64,000 bases of DNA from Paenibacillus polymyxa (GCF_015710975.1 NZ_CP049783.1:5776001-5840000), one strand, 5' to 3'. Positions 1 through 8,321 are shown, numbered from the stretch's first letter. The notes: generated by a model from the letters alone, not told the origin. Translations and numbers: made by a program.

Positions 1-37
1 TTACGATTCAATTCAACCATTCGAAAGGAACAATATT

Positions 38-241
38 ATGAAATTTGGAACAGATATTGCCTGTGCACTCGGGTTACTGGCAGGTACAACGTTTGGTAGT
101 GGGGTTGCTTTTTTGTTCGGCTGGCAAGCTTATCGTGCACTGACTTCAGTCACGGTTTTTGGCATTGCAGGGATTATCATTACCATTGCTGTTTTTCGCT
201 TGCTGCACCGGAAGTCGCTTTCTACGTCCAATTCTCAATGA
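38..241 (+). CDS. Small two-helix membrane protein, unknown function
   Basis: A 67-residue protein with two hydrophobic stretches, about residues 7-28 and 37-57, followed by a short basic, Ser-rich tail (LLHRKSLSTSNSQ). This layout indicates a small integral membrane protein. The ATG is preceded by a good ribosome site (AAAGGAA at 24-30), which supports translation. No recognised family motif is visible and the upstream neighbour lies outside the window, so no role is assigned. A bidirectional hairpin terminator follows at about 285-333, separating it from the convergent fabV gene. Confidence 0.6.
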   Translation: MKFGTDIACALGLLAGTTFGSGVAFLFGWQAYRALTSVTVFGIAGIIITIAVFRLLHRKSLSTSNSQ

Positions 242-284
242 ATTCTGTTGAAAGCCAGACCATTTAATTTTAACTGCATACATA

Positions 285-333
285 AAAAAACGGGTCTCAC
301 AAGCCATTTGCAGCTTGAGAGTACCCGTTTTTG
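285..333. terminator. Bidirectional Rho-independent terminator
   Basis: An inverted repeat (AAACGGGT...CTC..AAGC / GCTT..GAG..ACCCGTTT) with an A-run on the left and a T-run on the right. It sits between the convergent small membrane protein gene and fabV and can stop transcription from both sides. Confidence 0.75.
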
Positions 334-349
334 ATGTGGAACTACTTAC

Positions 350-1519
350 TTAAACTTTTGGATCAACGTCCAGTTCATAATCAATTTCATCAAAACCGAA
401 TCCAAACAATTGAAGGAAATCCAGACGGTATTGTTCAAGATCACCCAGTTCGGATACGTTTTCGGTAGTGATCTCAGACCAAGCCGCTTTAACAGCTTGC
501 TGCACATCCTCTCTCATTTCCCAGTTATCCAGACGAATGCGCCCTTCTTCGTCCGTTTCCACTGTGGACCCATTGTATAACGTCTCGAACAGACGTTGCG
601 CCTGCTCAATACATCCCTCGTGTAGTCCTTTTTCTTTCATGACCTTAAACAGTAAGGAAATATACAGAGGCACAACCGGGATAGCGGAACTGGATTGTGT
701 AACCAAAGCTTTATTCACTGAAACGTAGGCCTTCCCATGATAAGGCTCCAGTTGCTTTGTTAACGTATGTGCTGTGGCTTCCAAATCATTTTTAGCTTGG
801 CCAATGGTTCCTTTACGATAAATAGCCTCCGTAATCTCAGGACCAATATACGAGTAAGCCAGTGTGGTTACCCCTTCAGCCAGCAGGTCGGCTTCTTCCA
901 ACGCTTTTAACCACAGGGACCAATCTTCGCCACCCATGACCGTGATGGTGTTATCAATCTCCTCCTGCGTTGCTGGTTCAAGCGTAATTTCCGACACGAC
1001 ACCTGTGTTCGTATTCACCGTTTTATTCGTAAACGGCTGTCCGATGGGCTTGAGAACGGAATTGAAGGTCTCTCCCGTATCAGGATGTGTCCGTCGCGGT
1101 GAGGCGACACTATATACAATCAGGTCTACCTTGCCCAGCTTTTCTTTGACCAGCTTCAACGTCTCCTGCTTAATTTCATGGGAAAAAGCATCTCCATTAA
1201 TGCTCTCCGCTATGTAGCCAGCCGCTCTGGCTGCTCTTTCAAAGGCCACTGTATTGTACCAGCCTGCCGAAGCCGTGCGCCCCTCTGAAGCAGGACGTTC
1301 AAAGGATACTCCTACGGTGTCAGCTCCCATACCGAAGCTCGCAGCAATGCGGGAAGCCAGTCCATAACCTGTGGATGCTCCGATCACAAGTACCTTTTTA
1401 GCTCCTTGTAATCCCGTGCTGTCTTTGATGTAGTCGATTTGACGATTAACGTGAGCCGCACATCCTGCAGGATGCGCAGTCGTACATATGAAACCACGAA
1501 TTTTCGGTTTAATAATCAT
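350..1519 (-). CDS. fabV: Enoyl-ACP/trans-2-enoyl-CoA reductase FabV
   Basis: A 389-residue FabV-type enoyl reductase, the usual length for the family (about 390-400). It reduces the trans-2 double bond of enoyl-ACP or enoyl-CoA with NAD(P)H in fatty-acid elongation. The N-terminal half carries a nucleotide-binding turn (VIGASTGYGLASRIAASFG, near residues 45-63). The catalytic Tyr-X8-Lys that distinguishes FabV from FabI is visible in YRKGTIGQAK, near residues 234-243. The start ATG is preceded by AGGGGGA at good spacing. FabV enzymes are generally less sensitive to triclosan than FabI, which is family knowledge only. It appears to be transcribed alone, ending at the shared terminator near 285-333. 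Confidence 0.95.
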   Translation of the reverse strand: MIIKPKIRGFICTTAHPAGCAAHVNRQIDYIKDSTGLQGAKKVLVIGASTGYGLASRIAASFGMGADTVGVSFERPASEGRTASAGWYNTVAFERAARAAGYIAESINGDAFSHEIKQETLKLVKEKLGKVDLIVYSVASPRRTHPDTGETFNSVLKPIGQPFTNKTVNTNTGVVSEITLEPATQEEIDNTITVMGGEDWSLWLKALEEADLLAEGVTTLAYSYIGPEITEAIYRKGTIGQAKNDLEATAHTLTKQLEPYHGKAYVSVNKALVTQSSSAIPVVPLYISLLFKVMKEKGLHEGCIEQAQRLFETLYNGSTVETDEEGRIRLDNWEMREDVQQAVKAAWSEITTENVSELGDLEQYRLDFLQLFGFGFDEIDYELDVDPKV

Positions 1520-1734
1520 TGCAAGGGTCCCCCTACTTTGGCATTCATTTAATATTGATGGAATGGTTGTCCAGTCATAACTATATTACAAATCAGCTTG
1601 CGGCTCAACATATAACATGGTCTTGAAGGTAAACGATCAAATACTATGACACAGATATCCCCGAACTGCGACTCTACGCCAAAAAGAAAATCGCCGTAAA
1701 CATCATAGTCTACAGCGCTCTTTAACTCCAATAT

Positions 1735-2091
1735 TCATTTGGACTTATTTTCTAGCAATATCACATCTTCTCCTTTCTCTTGTCTTATTTTGATATTAGT
1801 CCTTCCCCAGGTACACATTAAATCAATAATTTCATTTGCTGTAATTCCATATTCCGTTATATAATACTCCACTTTTGGAGGCATTTGATTATACACATGT
1901 CTGCCTATGATCCCATCCTTCTCAAGTTCACGAAGTTGCTGTATAAGAACCTTTTGAGAAATGCCTGCAATACTACGCTGTAATTCACTGGTCCTCTTTC
2001 TACCAGACATTAATAAGCATATGATTAAGGATTTCCACTTACCTCCGATGATCTCCAGTGTTGCTTCTATGCCTAAATTATATTGTTTCAT
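1735..2091 (-). CDS. HxlR-family winged-helix transcriptional regulator
   Basis: A 118-residue protein with the short HxlR architecture: one winged helix covering most of the chain. Typical segments are IIGGKWKSLIICLL near the start, a recognition-helix region ISQKVLIQQLRELEKDGII, and a wing ending in VEYYITEYG. The ATG has a GAGGTGG ribosome site. It is divergent from the flavodoxin-fold quinone reductase at 2286, the usual arrangement in which an HxlR repressor senses electrophiles or quinones and controls the detoxifying reductase. That regulatory link is inferred from position. It contains few cysteines, so a thiol switch like that of YodB cannot be claimed from sequence alone. Confidence 0.9.
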   Translation of the reverse strand: MKQYNLGIEATLEIIGGKWKSLIICLLMSGRKRTSELQRSIAGISQKVLIQQLRELEKDGIIGRHVYNQMPPKVEYYITEYGITANEIIDLMCTWGRTNIKIRQEKGEDVILLENKSK

Positions 2092-2180
2092 ACGACCACC
2101 TCTTCAAGACTAAAATAACTAAGTTTATCGAATTCATTTTATAATCACATATCTTCACTCTAAGTACCACGCACACTTTC

Positions 2181-2197
2181 AAGTAACTATATTACTT
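2181..2197. promoter_or_regulatory. Candidate HxlR operator in divergent intergenic region
   Basis: The 190-bp gap between the divergent regulator and reductase genes contains the dyad AAGTAA-CTATA-TTACTT. Its size and location fit a dimeric winged-helix repressor site. It differs in arm order from the published YodB/CatR consensus, so it is only a candidate. Confidence 0.35.
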
Positions 2198-2285
2198 TAT
2201 TGTGTGTATTTACATTTTTTATAGCCTACAGAATAATAATACGTATCCACAAAAAGCAAATGATGCGATGTAAGAAAGGTGATTG

Positions 2286-2819
2286 ATGATGAAGACTCTC
2301 GTAATTTTAGCACACCCGAATATTGAAAATTCCAGAGTAAATCAAAGATGGAAACAAGAATTGCTTCGATATTCCAATGAAATTACAATTCATGAAATTT
2401 ATAAAGAGTATCCCAACTGGAATATTGATGTTTTGAAAGAACAAAAGTTACTTGAAGCACACAGCAATATCATATTTCAGTTCCCTTTATACTGGTATAG
2501 TTACCCTCCTCTATTAAAAAAGTGGTTTGATGATGTTTTTGCCCATGGATGGGCTTATGGTTCAAAAGGTGATAAGTTAAAAGGAAAGAAGCTAGGGATC
2601 GCCATGTCGATTGGCGATAAAAAAGAAAACTACTTATCTACGGGTTCCGTTACATTTACGGTAGATGAAGTTATAGCCCCTTTTAAAGCAAGCGCAGTAC
2701 ATGTGGGCGCCGTAACATTACCCTATTTCGCTGTCTTCGGAGCCTCGTTTCAAGCAAGTGATGAAGACATTAACCAGAGTGCAAAAGATTATATTAAATA
2801 TATATTCCAGCATAAATAA
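2286..2819 (+). CDS. NAD(P)H:quinone reductase, flavodoxin-like fold
   Basis: A 177-residue flavodoxin-like (Flavodoxin_2) oxidoreductase of the MdaB/KefG/YwrO type. It begins with the FMN/FAD phosphate-binding strand MKTLVILAHPNIENSRVN, followed by the flavin-contact segment FQFPLYWYSYPPLLKKWFDDVF. Such enzymes perform two-electron reduction of quinones or other electrophiles in the cytoplasm. Three successive possible starts (TTG 2283, ATG 2286, ATG 2289) lie downstream of AGAAAGG at 2273-2279. ATG 2286 has the best spacing, with 2289 nearly as good. It is divergent from the HxlR regulator, which probably controls it. Confidence 0.9.
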   Translation: MMKTLVILAHPNIENSRVNQRWKQELLRYSNEITIHEIYKEYPNWNIDVLKEQKLLEAHSNIIFQFPLYWYSYPPLLKKWFDDVFAHGWAYGSKGDKLKGKKLGIAMSIGDKKENYLSTGSVTFTVDEVIAPFKASAVHVGAVTLPYFAVFGASFQASDEDINQSAKDYIKYIFQHK

Positions 2820-2911
2820 AATGGCTGTTTAATAGCACGCATCTTAACCATATAAAAATAGGCTCTTGGAGGCATTCAGCCAATCCAAGAACCTGTAATT
2901 GTTAGGTATAA

Positions 2912-2995
<84 letters not shown>

Positions 2996-3292
2996 ATACT
3001 ATGTATTGATGGCGATACTTTAATCGCCGTAATTAAAATTATATCTTGAATAGAGCTTAAAAGCAAGCCGATTTATATTATATTTTCTATGAATAATGCT
3101 AGTAAATATAAGAAAATCACTGGATATCACCAACCAGATATGGTAAGATGAACGCATCAGGAAAGGAGGTGCGTCAACATCAATAATCATATGTTGAGCG
3201 TATCCCTTACCCGGTCCGTTATTCTCTAATTTGCAGAGTTGACGGAGGCGCGGGATACGGATCAAGGCTTTAATTAAGCGCCACGGGTAAAA

Positions 3293-3312
3293 AGACCGTC
3301 TACGGACGGTCT
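3293..3312. repeat. Left copy of 20-bp target duplication (terminator hairpin)
   Basis: AGACCGTCTACGGACGGTCT is an 8-bp stem with a TACG loop. It is repeated identically and in the same orientation at 4872-4891 on the other side of the IS. The flanking A-run lies only to the left here, as expected for the left half of a split terminator. Confidence 0.85.
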
Positions 3313-4871
3313 CAGGCTGTCGAGAAAGTTTCGACAGCCTATTTTTATGTTAAATTTGTTTAAGACGACACCGCGTTAATGTTATATAATATAGGTAACT
3401 ATTGTATAGAAACGGACGGTGTTGGTATGCTGCGATCTCATCGAGACAAACAACAATCCTTTGAATTGGTTTCCTTGGAAGAACTGGTGCCCCAAGATCA
3501 TTTGCTTCGCAAAGTGGATACCTATATCGACTTCTCCTTTATTCATGAGAAGGTAAGCCCGCTGTATTGTGCAGACAACGGGCGTCCTGCCATTGATCCT
3601 ACGGTATTGTTTAAAATGATCTTTCTCGGTTATTTCTATGGCATTCGCTCAGAACGGCAACTCGAGCGTGAAATTCAAACGAACTTGGCTTATCGTTGGT
3701 TTCTGGGGCTGGGCTTAACGGATAAAGTTCCGGACCATTCGACGATTAGTTGGAATCGTCGTACTCGCTTTAAAGACACTACGATCTTTCAAGATATCTT
3801 CGATGAAATTGTGCTGCAGGCGATCTCTCACCGAATGGTGGGCGGGCGTGTTCTCATCACCGATTCTACACACGTCAAGGCCAATGCCAACAAACATCAG
3901 TACACTAAAGAGCAAGTATTACAGAATACCAAAGACTATATGGACGAGCTGAATGAAGTGGTGAAGGAGGACCGGAAAAACCACGGAAAAAAGCCCTAAA
4001 ATCTCGAGAGGAAGTGAACGAAGAAAAAGAAATTAAAGTGAGCAAAACAGATCCGGACAGCGGCTATATGATCCGTGATGGCAAGCCCGAAGGCTTCTTC
4101 TATCTGGACCACCGGACAGTGGATATGAAGTACAATGTGATTACGGATGTGCACGTGACGCCGGGGAATGTACATGATTCCGTCCCCTATTTGTCCCGTT
4201 TGGACCGCCAAAGAGAACGTTTTGCTTTTCAAGTAGAAGCTGTTACGCTAGATTCAGGTTATTTAACAACGCCGATTTGTCGAGGTTTGCAAAGCCGAAA
4301 GATTTTTGCCGTGATTGCTCACCGAAGATTTCATCCCAAACAAGGCCTGTTTCCGAAATGGAAGTTTGAATACGATGCCAAGAACAATGTGTATATTTGC
4401 CCAGCAGGACAAGAATTAGCCTACCGAACGACAGACCGAAAGGGATACCGGCAGTATGCATCTGATCCGGCTCAGTGCGAGCGTTGCCCGTTGCTGAGCC
4501 AGTGTACTCAGTCTAAAAACCACCGCAAAGTGGTGACTCGGCATGTCTGGGAAGACAGCAAAGAGTGGGTACGGAGCAACCGGCTAAGCCCATCCGGGAA
4601 ACAGCTGTACCGCAAACGAAAAGAGACGATTGAGCGAAGCTTCGCGGATGCCAAAGAGCTCCATGGGTTTCGCTATTGCCGTTTGCGCGGACTTCCGAAC
4701 GTCAGGGAACAAGCCCTCATGACGGCAGCCGTGCAGAACATGAAGAAGATGGCGATCCACCTGGATCGCCTGGAAAAACAGGGGTGAACCTTGTTTTTCC
4801 AGAGACCAGAGATCTCTCATGTAAAGAAAAAAAAACCACGTCTCAAAAAGACGGGGTTTCTCGACAATCTG
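3313..4871 (+). mobile_element. IS1182-family insertion sequence, about 1.56 kb
   Basis: The element is bounded by imperfect terminal inverted repeats: CAGGCTGTCGAGAAA at the left end and CAGATTGTCGAGAAA at the right end on the complementary strand, 13 of 15 identical. It encodes one DDE transposase reading frame, interrupted by a -1 shift. A perfect 20-bp direct repeat flanks it. The left end forms a further hairpin (AGGCTGTCGA / TTCGACAGCCT, then ATTTTT) that would block read-in transcription. The right end has a CGTCT/AGACG hairpin. Family assignment rests on the transposase. Confidence 0.9.
3427..4787 (+). pseudogene. IS1182-family DDE transposase with -1 frameshift
   Basis: The N-terminal part (to the stop at 3997-3999) and the C-terminal part (from about 3993 in the -1 frame to 4787) together give one transposase of about 450 residues, normal for IS1182. 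It catalyses cut-and-paste or copy-out of the element. Candidate catalytic acidic residues are in VLITDSTHVKANANKH, VTLDSGYLTTP and KETIERSFADAKE. The chosen start is ATG 3427 (MLRSHRDKQQSF). An earlier in-frame ATG at 3379 overlaps a likely -10 element (TATAAT, 3385-3390). The frames join at A_AAA_AAG (3987-3993), a classical slippery heptamer, with AAGGAGG about 17 nt upstream, so either programmed -1 frameshifting or a one-base loss is possible. Confidence 0.8.
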
Positions 4872-4891
4872 AGACCGTCTACGGACGGTCT
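4872..4891. repeat. Right copy of 20-bp target duplication (terminator hairpin)
   Basis: Identical to 3293-3312 and in the same orientation, here followed by a T-run (4892-4896). Together with the A-run left of the other copy this rebuilds one ordinary Rho-independent terminator interrupted by the IS. Confidence 0.85.
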
Positions 4892-4953
4892 TTTTTATTT
4901 CAGTATCATACTTAATATAGATAAGATTACATAATGTGAAAAGAGGCGTTACA

Positions 4954-5388
4954 ATGTCAATTAGACCTGCGAAAGTAGAAGAGTTGAAAGAACTGGTAGC
5001 CATTTGGCTGGACGCTTCCGTAGAAGCCCACCATTTTATTGCTCGGGAGTATTGGACATTTCAAGCTGCCGAGATGGAGAACAAGTACCTTCCCCTCGCT
5101 CAGAACTACGTTATCATACAAGATGACCATACGATTGGCGGCTTCATTTCCATGATGGACGGATACTTGGCTGCTCTGTTTATACGGGTTGATTCTCAAA
5201 GAAAAGGCTATGGCAAGTTACTATTAGATGGGGTTAAGCAACAGCATGAGAAAATTCAATTAAAGGTGTATCAGTCAAACACCAAAGCATTTAACTTTTA
5301 TACTAAAAATGGATTTACCATTCAAGCAGAGTCAGTGGATGCCGAGACTGGTGAGAAGGAATTTGTGATGATATGGACAAAACATTAA
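4954..5388 (+). CDS. GNAT acetyltransferase, YjaB-like
   Basis: A 144-residue single-domain GNAT protein transferring an acetyl group from acetyl-CoA to an unidentified amine. The acetyl-CoA pyrophosphate loop is visible as RVDSQRKGYGKLLLDGV, and motif B follows as NTKAFNFYTKNGF. The N-terminus (MSIRPAKVEELKELVAIW) and overall pattern resemble the YjaB group. ATG 4954 is preferred over GTG 4936 because AGAGG (4942-4946) lies at correct spacing only for the former. It sits immediately right of the IS, whose duplicated terminator lies just upstream, so it probably has its own promoter in 4892-4950. Confidence 0.85.
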   Translation: MSIRPAKVEELKELVAIWLDASVEAHHFIAREYWTFQAAEMENKYLPLAQNYVIIQDDHTIGGFISMMDGYLAALFIRVDSQRKGYGKLLLDGVKQQHEKIQLKVYQSNTKAFNFYTKNGFTIQAESVDAETGEKEFVMIWTKH

Positions 5389-5419
5389 TGATAATGAAGC
5401 ACCTCTAGCTTTTTAGAGC

Positions 5420-5466
5420 AAAGGCCCCGCTCCCGTACCCATACGGTATAAGCAGAGCCTTTTACT
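5420..5466. terminator. Bidirectional terminator between convergent GNAT genes
   Basis: Nested inverted repeats AAAGGC/GCCTTT, GCT/AGC and TACC/GGTA with a following T-rich run, placed between the convergent acetyltransferase genes ending at 5388 and 5491. Confidence 0.55.
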
Positions 5467-5490
5467 TTTATCTACTAGCTGTCTAGTCTC

Positions 5491-6000
5491 TTATTTAAGC
5501 CCATAAACCTCGGTATATAAAATCTCTTTAAACGGAGTAAATTCCTGTTCAGACAGCGCACCTGGATAGCTCATGATTTGAAGCCGCAGATCCGTCTGTC
5601 CTTCTCTTAGAGGGGGCTGTACATATTCAAAATGGTTCAGATGGAATCCCATTCGTTCGTAAAAACCAATTCTTCTCCGTGACCATTCATCCACTGGAGG
5701 CTCAACCTCCAGCACTACCGGTTGGTCAGACTGTGAGATAAATCTACCCATAAGCTTTTGGCCTAATCCGCCACCTCGTATACGGGAATCTACCGCGATA
5801 TGCTCTACAAACCGAAAATGTTCAAATTCCCAGCCCGCCAAAAAAGCGACTATATTCCCCTGCTCATTTTTTTCAGTGATAATACGATAGCTAGGATGCT
5901 TCAATAAAGCCTTTTGAGCCTCAAACGTCCTGCATTCTGATGCTGGAAAAGAAGATTCCATAATCGCATATATTTCAGAAAAATCGTGTTCATTTATCAT
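5491..6000 (-). CDS. GNAT acetyltransferase
   Basis: A 169-residue N-acetyltransferase with the GNAT core: a substrate-side strand (IVAFLAGWEFEHFRFVEHIAVD), the acetyl-CoA loop SRIRGGGLGQKLMGRF, then LEVEPPVDEWSRRRIGFYERMGFHLN in pieces typical of motif B. The substrate is unknown. AAGGAG lies 11 nt before the ATG, with AGGGAT closer. It is convergent with the other GNAT gene and about 70 bp downstream of the unknown gene ending at 6072, with which it may be co-transcribed. Confidence 0.85.
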   Translation of the reverse strand: MINEHDFSEIYAIMESSFPASECRTFEAQKALLKHPSYRIITEKNEQGNIVAFLAGWEFEHFRFVEHIAVDSRIRGGGLGQKLMGRFISQSDQPVVLEVEPPVDEWSRRRIGFYERMGFHLNHFEYVQPPLREGQTDLRLQIMSYPGALSEQEFTPFKEILYTEVYGLK

Positions 6001-6071
6001 ATATCCCTAGCTCCTTTACCCCTACATCCCCCAACGACAACAGCCTGTCTTTCATTAAGAGAAAGAGGGGG

Positions 6072-6587
6072 TTAGACCTTGTTTAATTCCATAAGCGTCA
6101 GCAACACGTGTTCCAACAACTCTGAAATATCCTCCATCTGATCTTCGTTGATTTGCCTGGAAAATCGGAGTTCAATCCTGTTTTGGTATGTAGACGTCTT
6201 CTCTCCGTAAATCTGACTTAACGTTTGTACTGGTCGAAGTTCGGGCTTCCAAATGTCGGTCAGTATATTTTCAATCTGGCTGCATTGTGTCTCCATCTCT
6301 CGAATCTTCATATCAAAATACAGCAACAAGCTACATCCCGGAGTTTGGTCTTCCATTTCCAAAATTTCTGCAGCCAGGTTGTTTAAATCCATCTTTAGTT
6401 GAAGCTCTGCCGTCACACCCGACTGTTCTCTCAGGCTGAACTGTACGCCAAATTCACGCGACATTACCGACATCTCCAACCTATCAGTCCGCTGCGTAAT
6501 GTTAATACGTGAATCCAAATTATCCAGATCGTAAACCGCATTTTCCATAGCCACTTTTAAATTATCAAAAACGGTCGGGTCGAACAT
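6072..6587 (-). CDS. Conserved-looking hypothetical cytoplasmic protein
   Basis: A 171-residue soluble, acidic protein with no signal peptide, no membrane segment and no motif I recognise. It alternates charged helices and short strands (MSREFGVQFSLREQSGVTAE; NILTDIWKPELRPVQTLSQI) and ends with a Leu-rich helix. ATG 6587 is chosen because GGAGGTGAG lies directly upstream at good spacing; a longer TTG start at 6602 would swallow that site. The strong ribosome site and clean reading frame argue for a real gene. No function assigned. Confidence 0.7.
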   Translation of the reverse strand: MFDPTVFDNLKVAMENAVYDLDNLDSRINITQRTDRLEMSVMSREFGVQFSLREQSGVTAELQLKMDLNNLAAEILEMEDQTPGCSLLLYFDMKIREMETQCSQIENILTDIWKPELRPVQTLSQIYGEKTSTYQNRIELRFSRQINEDQMEDISELLEHVLLTLMELNKV

Positions 6588-6788
6588 TTTTCTCACCTCC
6601 AATTATTGAGTATAACATAGCTTTTGTTCCCCCTAAAATAGAATGCCCCTTTTCATGAAAGCATATTAAGATGAGCTTTATAGTATACAGCAAGTTGGCT
6701 AATTCCTAATTGAAGTTTAGTGAATAAATTTGTAAAAACACATAATTGTGACAAAAAAATATATATTTTTGTTTATTGTTCCATTTTT

Positions 6789-6818
6789 ATTCCAATTTAT
6801 TGGAATACACTATATAAT
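6789..6818 (+). promoter_or_regulatory. Promoter with overlapping 8-2-8 dyad upstream of secreted protein gene
   Basis: TATAAT (6813-6818) lies 17 bp downstream of TTCCAA (6790-6795). The weak -35 box is embedded in ATTCCAAT-TT-ATTGGAAT (6789-6806), a perfect 8-bp dyad. The geometry suggests a repressor or activator site covering the -35 region of the gene at 6884. Confidence 0.5.
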
Positions 6819-6883
6819 AATGGATGGGATTAGCAATATATATCTTATAAATCTCAAAACAAAAGAAGGGAAGAGATTATTAA

Positions 6884-7378
6884 ATGAAAAAGGCAATTAT
6901 TTCCACACTAGGTCTTGCACTTCTATTAACTACATCTACCGCCGTTGCATCTGCTCAAGAAGCTCAAGAAGGATCACCCGCATTACAAAAGGAATCTATC
7001 CAGCTCTTTGGAAATGGGACTGACAGAGAGCCTAATAACTGGTTCGATGAGGCTAGTGAAATACTGGTGGGAGTTGACATCTATGGGGAAATAGGCAAAC
7101 ACATTGATGGAGGTTATGACAATAGCGATTATTATAAGTTTAAAGCCTTTCAGTCTGGTTGGTATCAATTTAATATTCAAGGGGACATATATCCTAATAC
7201 ATGGCTGAGACTTGGTTTGGCTGACAGTAACGGACACTTCATTAGATATGCAAATGATCGTGAATACTCTTTAGGTAAAAATCTTGAAGCTGGCAAATGG
7301 TACTACCTGGTCGTAGAAACACCCGGTGCTGAGTTAGGACAATTATTCGACTATAAAGTTACTTCTACGATCAAGTAG
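6884..7378 (+). CDS. Secreted protein with PPC-like beta-sandwich domain (paralog 1)
   Basis: A 164-residue secreted protein. It has a Sec signal peptide (MKKAIISTLGLALLLTTSTA, predicted cleavage after ASA near residue 25). One domain follows that resembles bacterial pre-peptidase C-terminal (PPC) beta-sandwich domains: the EPNNWFDEA opening, the SDYYKFKA strand, and a LEAGKWYYLVVET strand near the end. PPC domains usually occur as appendages of secreted proteases; here one stands alone, so it may bind protein or carbohydrate in the envelope or medium. AAGGGAAGAG precedes the ATG. A paralog lies at 7710. Confidence 0.8.
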   Translation: MKKAIISTLGLALLLTTSTAVASAQEAQEGSPALQKESIQLFGNGTDREPNNWFDEASEILVGVDIYGEIGKHIDGGYDNSDYYKFKAFQSGWYQFNIQGDIYPNTWLRLGLADSNGHFIRYANDREYSLGKNLEAGKWYYLVVETPGAELGQLFDYKVTSTIK

Positions 7379-7401
7379 ATTAAAGGATAAATTGAAGTTA
7401 A

Positions 7402-7439
7402 CAAAAAAACGTGTCCTTCTTTGACAAGGACTATGTTTT
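7402..7439. terminator. Terminator after PPC-like gene 1
   Basis: GTCCTT-CTTTGAC-AAGGAC with extending AAAAC/GTTTT ends forms a hairpin followed by a T-rich run, directly after the gene ending at 7378. Confidence 0.65.
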
Positions 7440-7459
7440 ACATTTAGGGGCACCTATTA

Positions 7460-7540
7460 TCTTACGACAAACGCAGCTATATCGTCGTGGAAGCACTGAC
7501 GATTTACGTTAATATCTTCTTTGTTTATGGATCGTTTGTA
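7460..7540 (-). pseudogene. Decayed copy of the nspC 3' end
   Basis: The stretch beginning TCTTACGACAAACGC matches the end of the intact nspC gene (8411 onward) for 15 identical bases. It then continues with clear but decayed similarity over about 70 bp, including CTGACG-ATTAC and a CTTCTT block. Translated on the minus strand it gives NKED-INVNRQ..HDDIAAF against NDEEGIKVIRQ..YEDFSSR in nspC. It has no start and is not a gene. Confidence 0.75.
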
Positions 7541-7709
7541 CCTCTGCATGCTGGAAACTATCACTTTGTAAAAAATTTTTTATATACACTTATATTACTT
7601 ATTGCATGTACATCCTATATCTATTGAAGAATATATATAATCCAGAAATCATTACTAATATATTCATATAAATGAATATAAATTTCAAAAAAAGAGAGGT
7701 ATTTTGTTC

Positions 7710-8210
7710 ATGAAAAAAACGTTGTTAGCTTCATTAGGTCTTACACTTATGCTGAGTACTACTGCCAGTGTCGCCTTAGCTGCAGAAGCAGATTCTGTAC
7801 CAGTTGCAAAGGAATCAACTATTGCCCCTTTACTTGAATATGATGAACAGGAGCCAAATGATACTTTTGAACAAGCTAACTATTATTTTATAGGTGATGG
7901 GGTTATTGGAACCCTCGGTGAAGAGAAGCATGGGATGTGGGAAAACTACGATGTATATAAAATAATGGCAGAAAATAACTCAAGAGAAGTTCACTTCACA
8001 ATTGAGGGACACAGATATCCCGATTCTTGGTTGGAACTAACCCTCTTCAATAGTAATGGTCAAAGCATCAAAAGTTCAAAAAATGGTCAATATTTTTTAA
8101 ATGCAACTCTTGAACAAGGTAAAGATTACTACTTAACCGTCAATGCGTACGGACTTCAACCTGGAGGAAAAATGTTTGACTATAAAGTCTCTTCTGAAGT
8201 TGTAAGGTAG
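7710..8210 (+). CDS. Secreted protein with PPC-like beta-sandwich domain (paralog 2)
   Basis: A 166-residue paralog of the product at 6884: signal peptide MKKTLLASLGLTLMLSTTAS with predicted cleavage after ALA near residue 26, then QEPNDTFEQANYYF, a YDVYKI strand, a shared YPxxWLxLxLxxSNG block and a C-terminal FDYKVSS like FDYKVTS in paralog 1. The family role is unknown beyond a secreted PPC-like fold. ATG 7710 is preferred over the in-frame TTG at 7704 because AGAGAGG (7693-7698) is then well spaced. The pair, with an nspC fragment between them, points to an old local duplication. Confidence 0.8.
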   Translation: MKKTLLASLGLTLMLSTTASVALAAEADSVPVAKESTIAPLLEYDEQEPNDTFEQANYYFIGDGVIGTLGEEKHGMWENYDVYKIMAENNSREVHFTIEGHRYPDSWLELTLFNSNGQSIKSSKNGQYFLNATLEQGKDYYLTVNAYGLQPGGKMFDYKVSSEVVR

Positions 8211-8321
8211 GCTAATTAAATTTATGTAACTTTTCAAGTTGTGTATCGTTCTTTAATGCCTGTTGTCGTATTGGATACATGCAACAGACACATATAAAGA
8301 CTAAAAAATCCTAACTACGCC

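Noticed and set aside
1549..1731. 60-codon minus-strand frame just after the HxlR gene
   Set aside because: Only a TTG start, 3 nt after the HxlR stop, with no ribosome site and no recognisable motif; possibly a remnant, not supportable as a gene.
3020..3265. 81-codon minus-strand frame left of the IS
   Set aside because: Starts at a chance TTG without ribosome site and runs against the inverted repeat and terminator that suggest plus-strand transcription.
6748..7023. 91-codon plus-strand frame overlapping secreted protein gene 1
   Set aside because: Its second half is an out-of-frame reading of the signal-peptide gene and its first half covers the promoter.
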